Shown here one piece after another: positions 23,808 to 31,654 of a DNA stretch of 43,393 nucleotides. The position numbers and the translations under genes were made by a program. The stretch is from the NCBI GenBank assembly GCA_005798855.1, contig SYIF01000073.1, positions 1 through 43,393 of the forward strand. Direction: 5' to 3'. Each line of letters starts with the position of its first letter. Position 1 is the stretch's first letter. The notes under the pieces are model-generated. The model did not search any database. It worked only from the letters and a program-made list of their open reading frames with translations, and was not told where the DNA came from. Source of the DNA: Actinomycetota bacterium (GTDB taxonomy: Bacteria; Actinomycetota; Thermoleophilia; Gaiellales; F1-60-MAGs149).

Positions 23808-24785
23808 TCAGCCGTGCCGCTGCTCGATTCGCAGCGTGCTCATCCCAATCGTGATCTCGTCTCCAGCACCAATCGTGGCACTGCGAATGCGGCGCCCATT
23901 GACCATCGTGCCGTTGGTCGAATCGAGATCACGCAGGACGAAGCCTTCCTCGCTGCGGCCGAGCTCGGCGTGGCGTCGTGACACATTGCCATCGGCTAGG
24001 GGGACATCACAGTCCTTGCTACGGCCGATCACGATCGCATTGCCACCGATCGCCACCTCGCCACCCGGCCAGATCAACGTCCAGTTGGCGCCGGCCGCAG
24101 GCGGCGCGACGGGTGGCGCGACGGGGGCAACAGGCACCGGGTCAGGCGCAGGTGTCGTGGCGGCCACCGCAGCAGCCGCAATCACGGGCGCTGCTGGCAC
24201 AACCGGTGGAGCCGGCGTGGCTGGTGGAGTCGGTGCGGCGGGAGCAAACTCATCCACGGCATCAACAGCAAACGGGTCGATGATTGGAGCCACGGGCGGG
24301 ATCGGCACCACGGGTGCGGCCGGCGGCGCAGTCTCGGCGGGCGGAGTGGCGCCCCCACCAAACTCGGCAGGCAGGGCGTCGGCGGCTGGCGGACTGTCCA
24401 TCGCCACGGGTGGTGGCGTCTCCTCCATCTCGGCTGCGATTCCGAACGTACCGACCTCCAACTCGTCGGCAGTCTCGATCATCACACGGGCACGGCCGGG
24501 GAGGGAGTAACCCTCGCGCCGCGCATGCTCAGTCAAATAGCCAGCCAATTCGGTGCGCAGCCGTGCCTCATAGGCGAGGAACTGCTCGCGATCATCAGGC
24601 GCTAAGAAGACGGTGTACGCATTCGGAACGTAGACCTGCTGGACCGAGATGACCTTGTTGTCATCCATCTCCTTCGTCAGCTTGCGAGCCAACTCGACGG
24701 GCTGGACGTGGGAGCGGAACGTACGGCCAATGCCGCCTTCAAAGACCTCCTCCAGTCGACTCTCGATGCGTCGCAGAAAACCCAT
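23808..24785 (-). CDS. fhaA: FhaA-like protein: DUF3662 domain plus FHA domain
   Basis: Cytoplasmic protein of 325 residues. Residues 1 to ~125 are the FhaA N-terminal domain (DUF3662), starting MGFLRRIESRLEEVFEGG and containing VPNAYTVFLAPDDREQF. Residues ~130-235 are a Pro/Ala-rich low-complexity linker. Residues ~240-325 are an FHA domain with VIGRSKDCDVPLADGNVSRRHA and DLDSTNGTMVNG. In mycobacteria the FHA domain of FhaA binds the phosphorylated pseudokinase of MviN, and a matching pseudokinase is encoded at 15021. The ATG shares one base with the upstream kinase stop (TAATG), which settles the start. Confidence 0.94.
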   Translation of the reverse strand: MGFLRRIESRLEEVFEGGIGRTFRSHVQPVELARKLTKEMDDNKVISVQQVYVPNAYTVFLAPDDREQFLAYEARLRTELAGYLTEHARREGYSLPGRARVMIETADELEVGTFGIAAEMEETPPPVAMDSPPAADALPAEFGGGATPPAETAPPAAPVVPIPPVAPIIDPFAVDAVDEFAPAAPTPPATPAPPVVPAAPVIAAAAVAATTPAPDPVPVAPVAPPVAPPAAGANWTLIWPGGEVAIGGNAIVIGRSKDCDVPLADGNVSRRHAELGRSEEGFVLRDLDSTNGTMVNGRRIRSATIGAGDEITIGMSTLRIEQRHG

Positions 24786-26629
24786 TAGAACATCCTCTGA
24801 TTGCCAGTTGACTTGCTGTCCGCGGCCACCACGGTGGCGGTGCCAAGGCTGCGAGAGCGGACAAAAATCACTATACCCGCCGCCCCAGCGCCCATCACGA
24901 TCGGAATTGGCGCAAACAGCGCACCCGTGATCACCACAGGGATCGCCAGCGTGGCCAACATGCCGAGGCTGAGCCATAAACCAGCAGCAATCACCAGCGA
25001 CCGCCCACGTGCTGCCAGCACGAGGGGAGCCGTTACGGCGAGCGCAGCCCAGACGACTGCCAGCAGCAAGGGGCCGAAGCCAATCGTCGCCGCGACGGCA
25101 CCCGCAGTGGCGATCGCATCATCCGCGCCGGCCAGTTCGGTGCCAAGCGTCGTCAGCTGCGGTGTGGGGCTAAACGGCGAGCCGTAGCCGGCCAAACCAA
25201 GCGTGAGGGTCATCGCCAAGGCGCCCGCGGCGCCGAGGGCTCCACGAATGTAGGCGCGTGGCGACGAGCCGGCAAGCAGTGGATAGAGCGACCACGCAAA
25301 GCAGAGGGCGCAGAGCGGTGCCAGCGCAGGGAGCAAGACACGGCGGCCATCACGCGCCATCAACAGCACCCAGGCGAGGGCAAGCAGCGCACCTCCCGGA
25401 ACCAGACCGAAGGCAAGGTTGCCAAGCAATGGCAGGGCCGCTGCCAAGACGAGCCCACCCGCAAGCAGCGGCAGCCGCAGCGAGACGATGGTTGCCAGTA
25501 GTGCGATCGCAAAGGGCCAGCCCGTTGGATAGAACGGCAGGGAACCAAGCAATGCGATGCTGGCGCAACCAGTCAGGGCAACGGGCCAGTGCGGTTGCAA
25601 TCGGGTCAGCGCTGCCGCGAAGCGCACCTCCACGTGAGACTGGCCGCTCGGCTGATCGTGCTCGCGGCGCTCGTGGTGCACGTCAATCAAATCTGGCACG
25701 GCACGCAACCACCGCTTGCGGAGCCGCACGCGGGGTTCCATTGGCGGCACCTCAATCGACGGGTTAAGCTCGGCGCCACCACGTTCCATCGCGACTGCAC
25801 CACGCAGCAGTGCATCGCGTAGCTGGCTCGGCAACGGACGACGCTGGTTGTCGAGGTCGAGGGCGCGGTCGATCATCTTGGTCGCGGCCTCTGGCAGATC
25901 TGGCCGCTCTGCACGCAGCGAAAGCTGCAGCTTGCGGTGCTTCTCCGCCAACTCGACGGGGTTCTTGGAGCGATACGGGTTCTTGCGCGTCAACGCCTCG
26001 TAGGCAACGAGTGCGGCTGCCCAAACGTCAACGGAGCCTGTCAGCATCTCCCCACGAACCTGCTCGGGAGCCATATACGAGAGCGTGCCGAGGAGGCTCT
26101 CATCGACCGTCGCATCGGGATGGTCCATCTGGGCAATCCCGAAGTCGGTCAGCTTGAGAATGCCGTCCTCGCGCAGCAGGATGTTGCCTGGCTTGACGTC
26201 ACGATGAATAACGCCACGGGCATGCGCGTGTTCGAGAGCATCACAGACCGCTGCGACCGCGCGCAGAATCTCTGACTCCTCGAGGCGTCGCTCGCGCAGC
26301 ACGACTGAGAGGTCATTACCCCGGACGAGTTCAAACGACACGAAGATGTAGTTCTCATCTTCAGCATTGCTGAGCATGCGCACGATCGCGCCATGGTCGA
26401 GCGAACTGACCGCTCGCATCTCGCGCCGCGCGCGGCGGCGGAGCTTCTCCTCGGCCGGGATTGCCTTGAGGGCAACCAGTTCGCCGGTCAGAAGATCCTC
26501 GGCCTCGAAGACGGTGGCACTCCCACCAACCCCGATTGTTTCGATGATTCGATAACGATCAGCGACGATTCCCTCAGGAAAAAGCGGCGGCACACCATGA
26601 GGTGCACTGCGGAGGGGACGGACGGTCAT
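24785..26629 (-). CDS. Ser/Thr protein kinase with polytopic C-terminal membrane domain
   Basis: Protein of 614 residues heading the envelope operon. The kinase domain (~24-285) is complete: IGVGGSATVFEAED, ALKAIP lysine 55, HRDVKPGN with D144 and N149, DFG D162 and GTLSYMAPEQ. After a charged linker (~285-345), residues ~348-605 contain about eight to ten hydrophobic segments with very short loops (VALTGCASIALLGSLPF onward). This position is normally held by PknA, which has a single helix; a kinase fused to a multi-pass bundle is unusual. No sensor domain is visible, so the bundle itself may sense or scaffold. The ATG at 26629 directly precedes MTVRPLRSAP; the frame extends upstream but across a divergent gene. 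Confidence 0.88.
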   Translation of the reverse strand: MTVRPLRSAPHGVPPLFPEGIVADRYRIIETIGVGGSATVFEAEDLLTGELVALKAIPAEEKLRRRARREMRAVSSLDHGAIVRMLSNAEDENYIFVSFELVRGNDLSVVLRERRLEESEILRAVAAVCDALEHAHARGVIHRDVKPGNILLREDGILKLTDFGIAQMDHPDATVDESLLGTLSYMAPEQVRGEMLTGSVDVWAAALVAYEALTRKNPYRSKNPVELAEKHRKLQLSLRAERPDLPEAATKMIDRALDLDNQRRPLPSQLRDALLRGAVAMERGGAELNPSIEVPPMEPRVRLRKRWLRAVPDLIDVHHERREHDQPSGQSHVEVRFAAALTRLQPHWPVALTGCASIALLGSLPFYPTGWPFAIALLATIVSLRLPLLAGGLVLAAALPLLGNLAFGLVPGGALLALAWVLLMARDGRRVLLPALAPLCALCFAWSLYPLLAGSSPRAYIRGALGAAGALAMTLTLGLAGYGSPFSPTPQLTTLGTELAGADDAIATAGAVAATIGFGPLLLAVVWAALAVTAPLVLAARGRSLVIAAGLWLSLGMLATLAIPVVITGALFAPIPIVMGAGAAGIVIFVRSRSLGTATVVAADSKSTGNQRMF

Positions 26630-26668
26630 GGCGCTTGCCGCAGGTAATTGGGAGGAGCGGGTGGTAAA

Positions 26669-27916
26669 GTGGCGAAAGACCGGGACAACACTGCTCCCGT
26701 TTCGCCATTTATGTCTGCGTTCCTTTCCTTTTTTGACGACGAGTACGACGAGGCCCCGCCCGAGCGATCTGGGCGCAAGCGGCCTTCCTTGCCGGGGGCC
26801 TCCCGTGGCAAGGGTCCTCAGCGCCTGCTCGTCCTCGCGATTGGCGTCCTGATTGTTGTCGTTGCGGGGTACTTCCTCGTGCAGCGCTGTCAGCGCGACC
26901 GTGAGGTGTCCGCATATCAGGGTTTTGTCGCGCAGTCGAACGAGGTCGCGAAGGCGTCGGGTACGGTCGGCTCGGAGTTCTCGGCCGCCATCTTGACTGC
27001 GGGGCAGACGCCCGACGGTCTCAACAAGTCGCTTAATCGCGAGATCCAGGCGCAGCAGCAGATCGCAACCAACGCAGCAGCGCTCAGCGCACCCGACGGG
27101 CTCTCGCCGTACACGCCGTTTCTTGTGCAGACGATGCAGTACCGCGTCAGTGGCCTGCAAGGTCTCCAGCGCGCATTGGCCGAAGCCTTTAAGGCCGCAG
27201 GTACAACCGGGCAGGTTCCCCTCGAGCAATCTGCCGCTGTCGCCGCGACGTTCCAGCGCCTAATCGCGTCTGACGTGGTCTACACCGACTCGTATCAAGA
27301 GCCGAGCAAGCAAGTGCTCGCGCAGAAGTCGATCAATGCGACGGTCGACGATTCGCAGTTCGTTGATCCGAAACTCATCGAGTTTGCAGCGCCGCAGCGC
27401 ATGCAGTCAATTCTCAACGCGCTGCTTGGCGGCACCCCCATCGGTGGTGGAGGCACGGTCGTGACGAGCACGGCGGACGACGGTTCGGTTGTCACGTCGA
27501 CGGAGGCTTCGGCCGTGACGACCGCTGGCGCACTGCACGGGACGACGTTGATCAGCTCCTCCTTCAATCCAGGCACCGTGCAGCTCGACCCCGCCTCGGT
27601 CAACGAGGTCGACAGTGCCAACAACATGTCGCTGGCGATCACGGTGCAGAATTCGGGCGATGCGACTGAGGTCTCCATCAAGATCAACATCGTGCTGCGC
27701 GCCAAGGGCATGGACGACCGCGCGTTGCCGACCGGCGAGATCACCACGCTCGACCCAGGCGCGCAAGGCACGGTCGAGATTCCGTTTGGTCTCTCCGACA
27801 TCGTCTTCGACAGCGTCGTCACCGCCAAGGTGACGGTCGAGAAGGTACCGGGCGAGCAGAACATCGATAACAACATCGGCGTCTACGAGATCCAGTTCCG
27901 CCTCAAGCCCGCCTGA
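26669..27916 (+). CDS. membrane-anchored protein with extracytoplasmic CARDB-like domain
   Basis: Predicted type II membrane protein of about 415 residues. A basic, Pro-rich cytoplasmic N-terminus (~1-55) precedes one helix (LLVLAIGVLIVVVAGYFLV, ~58-77). A helical region (~80-230) follows with EVAKASGTVGSEFSAAIL and YQEPSKQVLAQ. Residues ~290-415 look like a CARDB/Ig-like beta domain (NMSLAITVQNSGDATEVSIK, then TLDPGAQGTVEIPF). I do not recognise a named family. It is divergent from the kinase-led FHA operon, so it may share its regulation. The start is uncertain: GTG 26669 has GGGAGGAG 11 nt upstream, whereas ATG 26711 would fit a TAAAGT -10 at 26665. Confidence 0.75.
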   Translation: MAKDRDNTAPVSPFMSAFLSFFDDEYDEAPPERSGRKRPSLPGASRGKGPQRLLVLAIGVLIVVVAGYFLVQRCQRDREVSAYQGFVAQSNEVAKASGTVGSEFSAAILTAGQTPDGLNKSLNREIQAQQQIATNAAALSAPDGLSPYTPFLVQTMQYRVSGLQGLQRALAEAFKAAGTTGQVPLEQSAAVAATFQRLIASDVVYTDSYQEPSKQVLAQKSINATVDDSQFVDPKLIEFAAPQRMQSILNALLGGTPIGGGGTVVTSTADDGSVVTSTEASAVTTAGALHGTTLISSSFNPGTVQLDPASVNEVDSANNMSLAITVQNSGDATEVSIKINIVLRAKGMDDRALPTGEITTLDPGAQGTVEIPFGLSDIVFDSVVTAKVTVEKVPGEQNIDNNIGVYEIQFRLKPA

Positions 27917-27930
27917 GTGCAGGGATTGCG

Positions 27931-28428
27931 GTGACCGCCGAACTGCAGGGCACGTTGGCGTTGATTATTGGGATTGTTGGGATTGTTGGTGTCGTGCTCG
28001 CGATCGTGGCGCTGGTGATTGCGGCGCGAACGGCGCGCTGGGCTGGGCGGTTGCGTCGCGCCGAGCAGGCCCTCTTGGACGGAGAGCCGGTCGATCTGGT
28101 CGAGTTTGCAGTTGGCATGCAGGCGCGGATGGAGCGCCTCGAAATCGACGGTCTACATCTGCGGGACGAGGTGGTCTCGGCGCTCGGTACGCTCGACGTC
28201 TTGCTGCGACGGCGGTCGATCGTACGCTTCGACGCTAACGATGATGAAGAGGGACGCCGTTCGGCGTCGCTGGCATTGCTGGATCGCAACGGTTCGGGCA
28301 TCGTGATCAGCGCGGTGCACGCCGGCTCGGTCACCAGCGTGTTCGTCAAGGACGTCCTGCGTGGCGGTGCTGGCTCGTTGGCGCTGACACACGAGGAGCA
28401 GCAGGCGATCACCCACGCGTTGCGGTAA
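27931..28428 (+). CDS. DUF4446 family membrane protein
   Basis: Protein of 165 residues with one N-terminal helix (~8-32, rich in Ile, Val and Gly) and a coiled-coil-like stretch (~35-85). The C-terminal domain (IVRFDANDDEEGRRSASLALLDRNGSGIVIS, read in pieces) has the Phe/Tyr-Asp-Ala then S-L-A-L-L-D pattern of DUF4446. Function unknown; relatives occur in Gram-positive bacteria near chromosome-partitioning and envelope genes. It starts with GTG 14 nt after the CARDB-like gene, so the two probably form an operon. Confidence 0.85.
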   Translation: MTAELQGTLALIIGIVGIVGVVLAIVALVIAARTARWAGRLRRAEQALLDGEPVDLVEFAVGMQARMERLEIDGLHLRDEVVSALGTLDVLLRRRSIVRFDANDDEEGRRSASLALLDRNGSGIVISAVHAGSVTSVFVKDVLRGGAGSLALTHEEQQAITHALR

Positions 28429-28433
28429 CGGTC

Positions 28434-28475
28434 GCGTTCCGGTGAACGCTGGGAGGCCGATGCTACTCTCGTGGT
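28434..28475 (+). promoter_or_regulatory. palindrome and leaderless promoter of the HNH gene
   Basis: GCGTTC-CGGT-GAACGC (28434-28449) is a perfect 6-bp inverted repeat just after the DUF4446 stop; it may be a terminator stem or an operator. TACTCT at 28464-28469 is followed by 6 nt and the GTG at 28476, which predicts a leaderless transcript. Confidence 0.45.
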
Positions 28476-29027
28476 GTGATTACTGGCAGTGTGCTCGTCT
28501 TGAACGCGACGTACGAACCGCTCAACGTGACCAGCGTGTGGCGGGCGTGTAGCCTCATCCTGTCTCAAAAAGCCGTCGTGCTCGAGGCCCATCCGGAGCG
28601 CATGATCCGCTCGCCGTCCACCACGCTGCCGCACCCTGTCGTGATCCGGCTGGTCTCCTACGTCAAGGTGCCGCGCTTTACGTCTCGGCGCATCACACGG
28701 CGTGCGTTGTTCGCCCGTGATGGCAATGCCTGCCAATACTGCGGCAGCGGTGCACGACTGACGCTTGATCATGTCAATCCGCGCTCGCGGGGCGGCGAGT
28801 CGACCTGGGAAAACGTGGTCACGGCCTGCTCGCCGTGCAACCTCCGTAAACGCGACCGTTTACCGCAGGAAGCGGGGATGCCTCTGCAGAAAGCGCCGCG
28901 CGCACCGCATCCAGATGTCTATCTCACGCTCGGCACGCGGGCGATTCCACATTCTTGGCATCCGTATCTGCCGGCTCGTGCACGTCAGGCAACAGAGCAC
29001 GACGCGCGACTGTCGCTCGCGTCCTGA
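28476..29027 (+). CDS. HNH endonuclease family protein
   Basis: Protein of 183 residues. The N-terminus (VLVLNATYEPLNVTSVWRA) and the Cys-coordinated HNH module are typical of a small HNH family common in actinobacteria and cyanobacteria. C86 and C89 (CQYCG) with C118 and C121 (CSPCN) bind a structural zinc, and D98-H99 (LDHVNPRSRGG) with the following Asn supply the catalytic metal site. It is not adjacent to a methyltransferase, so restriction activity is not indicated; the biological role is unknown. It begins with GTG. Confidence 0.93.
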   Translation: MITGSVLVLNATYEPLNVTSVWRACSLILSQKAVVLEAHPERMIRSPSTTLPHPVVIRLVSYVKVPRFTSRRITRRALFARDGNACQYCGSGARLTLDHVNPRSRGGESTWENVVTACSPCNLRKRDRLPQEAGMPLQKAPRAPHPDVYLTLGTRAIPHSWHPYLPARARQATEHDARLSLAS

Positions 29028-29055
29028 GGCGGAGAGCCCGCTAGGAGTGCCGTGC

Positions 29056-29061
29056 TACCGT
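29056..29061 (+). promoter_or_regulatory. possible -10 for the pdtaS-pdtaR-clpS operon
   Basis: TACCGT lies 14 nt before the ATG at 29076, predicting a leader of only about 7 nt. No Shine-Dalgarno sequence is visible, and no in-frame start sits at the predicted transcript end. Confidence 0.35.
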
Positions 29062-29075
29062 CGGCATGAGACGGC

Positions 29076-30578
29076 ATGACAGACCCGACGAATGCAACGA
29101 CAGCGCGCGCGGTACGGCACCTTAGCCTGCTCTCGGAGACGGTCGCTGCCGTCACCAGCTCGCTGGATCTCGCAGAGGTCACCGACGCCGTTGCGATCGC
29201 AGTCGCCCGCGCCTTTGAAACCGATGCGTGCTTCGTCTATGCGTACGATGACGCGACGAACGACCTCGTCCTGCAGGCGCTGCACGGCACGCATGTAGAG
29301 GCCACGGCAGGGCCACCACGGATGCGGGTCGGTGAGGGTCTGACGGGCTGGGCTGCAGAGACACGCGAGGCCGTCGCGATTGCGGCTGATGCGCACCTCG
29401 ATCCCCGCTTCAAGGAGTTTCCGAACCTGCCCGAACGCCGCTTTCAGAGTCTCCTAGCCGTGCCGATCTTGGATCGCCGCGAGCGCCTGGCGGGGGCCAT
29501 GAATGTACGCACGGTCGAGCCCCGCGAGTATCACGACGATGAGATCGAGCTCCTGCAGACAATCGCCAGCCAGGTTGCCCAGGCGATTGAGAATGCGCGC
29601 CTATACGAGCGTTCGCAGCGCCGTGTCGCCGAACTGGAGGCGCTTGGCAGCATCTCGCAGGCGATGACAGAGTCGCTCTACCTCGAGGAGGCGCTGGCCC
29701 ACATTGCGGAGACGGCTGCGAGGGCGGCACACGCTGAGGTCTGTGCGCTCGTGCTCGACGGCCCTGAGGGGACGAGGGTGGCGCGCCGTTCCGCGTCCGC
29801 TGGGCCTGACGATGACGAACTTTCGGCCTTCGGTCTGCGCGCCCCTGTCGATCAGCCGGGCGTGTTTGCTGTGCCACTCGTCTGGAAGTCGCGGCGGCTC
29901 GGAGCGCTCGTCACGACGACGCCGGAGGGACGGCCGTTTACGCCTGAGGAGCAGATGCTGCTGCGCTCCGTTGCCAATCAGGCGGCTGCTGCGGTGGAGT
30001 CGAGCCGTGGCGTGATGCGTGGCATCGTGGCGCAGGAGATTCATCATCGCGTCAAGAACAATCTGCAGACCGTTGCGTCGCTGCTTCGGTTGCGCGCCGG
30101 CAGCGCCGATCCTGAGCGTGCGTTGACGGACAGCGTCGACCGGATCCTCTCGATTGCGGAGGTCCATGACTTGTTGACGGCGAGCCGCGAAGGAGATGTC
30201 GACCTTGCGGATCTGCTGCGGCGCGTCTCGGCGATGCTCGGACACGGGCTTGGGGCGCCGGCGGCTGCCGAAGAGCTCGCGCACGTCGAAGTGCCTGGCG
30301 ATACGGCGACGGCGGTCGCCCTGATCTTCTCCGAGCTGTATGCGAATGCGCACGAGCATGGTGGAGGCGATGTCCGCGTGGCACTGCGTCAGGAGCAGAC
30401 ACGGATCGAGCTGACGGTCGCCGATTGCGGACCGGGCCTACCGGATGGATTTGACCCCGACCGTTCACTGGGTCTCAAGATCGCGCGGGCATTAACGGCC
30501 GATCAGTTGCGCGGCGAATTGGTGCTCGAGGATGCGAGTCCGGGTGTCCGCGCACGTCTTACGTGGAGCATCACATGA
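29076..30578 (+). CDS. pdtaS: cytosolic sensor histidine kinase, PdtaS-like (two GAF, HisKA_2, HATPase)
   Basis: Soluble sensor kinase of 500 residues with no membrane helix. Two GAF-like domains occupy ~25-175 and ~190-310; mycobacterial PdtaS has GAF plus PAS. The dimerisation domain is HisKA_2 type, EIHHRVKNNLQTVASLLRLR, with the phospho-acceptor His at 323 or 324. The ATPase domain follows, with N-box SELYANAHEHGGG and DCGPGLPDGF. Its stop overlaps the ANTAR response regulator start (ATGA). By family the pair controls gene expression after transcription initiation; the ligand of the GAF domains is unknown. Confidence 0.9.
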   Translation: MTDPTNATTARAVRHLSLLSETVAAVTSSLDLAEVTDAVAIAVARAFETDACFVYAYDDATNDLVLQALHGTHVEATAGPPRMRVGEGLTGWAAETREAVAIAADAHLDPRFKEFPNLPERRFQSLLAVPILDRRERLAGAMNVRTVEPREYHDDEIELLQTIASQVAQAIENARLYERSQRRVAELEALGSISQAMTESLYLEEALAHIAETAARAAHAEVCALVLDGPEGTRVARRSASAGPDDDELSAFGLRAPVDQPGVFAVPLVWKSRRLGALVTTTPEGRPFTPEEQMLLRSVANQAAAAVESSRGVMRGIVAQEIHHRVKNNLQTVASLLRLRAGSADPERALTDSVDRILSIAEVHDLLTASREGDVDLADLLRRVSAMLGHGLGAPAAAEELAHVEVPGDTATAVALIFSELYANAHEHGGGDVRVALRQEQTRIELTVADCGPGLPDGFDPDRSLGLKIARALTADQLRGELVLEDASPGVRARLTWSIT

Positions 30579-31153
30579 GGATTCTGATTGCCGAGGACGA
30601 GACGATCATTCGGCTCGACGTCCGCACGTTGCTGGAGAAGGCCGGACACGAGGTGGTTGCGGAGGCTCGTGACGGCGAGGAGGCGGTCGCGCTGGCAGCC
30701 GAGTACGTCCCCGATCTGATCGTGATGGACGTGCGGATGCCACACCTAGATGGTATCGAGGCGGCGCGGCAGATTTCTGACCGGAAGCCCGTACCGATCG
30801 TGATGCTGACGGCCTATGCGGAGGAGGACCTCGTCACGCGTGCCTCCGAGGCTGGTGCGTTCGCCTATTTGGTCAAGCCGTTCCGCGAGGTCGATCTCCT
30901 GCCAGCGCTCAATACAGCCCGGGCGCGCTTCGAGGAACTTGCGGCGCTCCGCGAGGAGGCGGCCGATCTGACCGAGGCCTTGGCGTCGCGCAAGGCCGTC
31001 GAGCGGGCGAAGGGAATCTTGATGCGCAAGGACGGCATCGATGAGGCGGAGGCGTTCCGACGTATTCGTGCTGCCAGCCAGAAGACGGGCCGCACGATGC
31101 GGGTCGTCGCGGACGCGTTGATCGCTACCTTCGAGACGGAGGCTGCCGAGTGA
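30575..31153 (+). CDS. pdtaR: ANTAR-domain response regulator, PdtaR-like
   Basis: Response regulator of 192 residues. The receiver domain (1-118) has the acidic pocket (AEDET), phospho-acceptor D52 (VMDVRMP) and K101 (LVKPF). After a short coiled coil comes an ANTAR domain (~135-190: SRKAVERAKGILMRKDGIDEAEAF, in part). ANTAR proteins bind twin-hairpin RNA and prevent transcription termination. I did not find a convincing two-hexaloop target in this window. I start at MRILIAEDE, which overlaps the kinase stop, rather than four codons upstream. Confidence 0.94.
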   Translation: MRILIAEDETIIRLDVRTLLEKAGHEVVAEARDGEEAVALAAEYVPDLIVMDVRMPHLDGIEAARQISDRKPVPIVMLTAYAEEDLVTRASEAGAFAYLVKPFREVDLLPALNTARARFEELAALREEAADLTEALASRKAVERAKGILMRKDGIDEAEAFRRIRAASQKTGRTMRVVADALIATFETEAAE

Positions 31154-31443
31154 GCACGACGTCGGATGTGCTCGAGCGTCGCAAGGCAGGTGAGGGCACG
31201 AGCCTCGGTCCTCCGTGGCGCGTAATCGTCCTCAACGACGATCACAACACGTTCGAGGGCGTCGCACGCTCGTTGGCGGCAGTCCTACCCGGTGTCGACT
31301 ATCGCCAGGGCCTGGGCCTCGCCAATCGCATCCACAAGTCGGGTCAGGCGATCGTTTGGACGGGTCACGAGGAACTCGCCGAGCTCTACCACGAACAGCT
31401 CGCCGCGCAGGGCCTGACGATGGCCCCGCTCGAACAGGCCTGA
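31150..31443 (+). CDS. clpS: ClpS, adaptor for the ClpAP/ClpCP protease
   Basis: Small adaptor of 97 residues that delivers N-degron substrates to the Clp unfoldase. The ClpS core is recognisable: VIVLNDDHNTFEGVARSL (the NDD substrate-recognition loop), then RIHKSGQAIVWTGHEELAELYHEQL. It begins with GTG overlapping the pdtaR stop (GTGA), so it is the third gene of that operon. No clpA or clpC gene is in the window. The link between a PdtaS/R-like system and ClpS is by operon position only. Confidence 0.9.
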   Translation: MSTTSDVLERRKAGEGTSLGPPWRVIVLNDDHNTFEGVARSLAAVLPGVDYRQGLGLANRIHKSGQAIVWTGHEELAELYHEQLAAQGLTMAPLEQA

Positions 31444-31463
31444 CGCTAAAACGGCGTTCCCAC

Positions 31464-31532
31464 CAGCGTGATCCAGGTCCACTCGCGACGCACTCCCTCA
31501 TGTCCAACAGCGTGATCCTGGTCCATTCGCGA
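31464..31532. repeat. imperfect 25-bp direct repeats
   Basis: CAGCGTGATCCAGGTCCACT plus CGCGA (31464-31488) recurs at 31508-31532 with two mismatches, a 44-bp period. Each unit contains the near-palindrome GATCC-A/T-GGTC. They lie after clpS and immediately before the 41-bp inverted repeat. Confidence 0.6.
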
Positions 31533-31535
31533 TCC

Positions 31536-31654
31536 TAGGAGGACATGACAACCGCGCGGATGTGGTGTCCTCCCCCTGGTGGGAAGACAAATCAAGTCAG
31601 CGCTCGCGATCGGGGGGGAGGACACCACATCCGCGCGGTTGTCATGTCCTCCTA
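31536..31654. repeat. perfect 41-bp inverted repeat with 37-nt spacer
   Basis: The arm at 31536-31576 (starting TAGGAGGACATGACAACCGC) is repeated without mismatch as its reverse complement at 31614-31654. The 37-nt spacer has no reading frame. The right arm includes the stop codon of the leftward gene at 31652, and clpS ends 92 bp to the left. It could be an unusually long bidirectional terminator, a non-autonomous miniature element, or an inversion site. Confidence 0.9.

Noticed and set aside
31536-31654. CRISPR-like repeat unit
   Set aside because: The two 41-bp arms are inverted, not direct, there is one spacer only and no cas gene is in the window.
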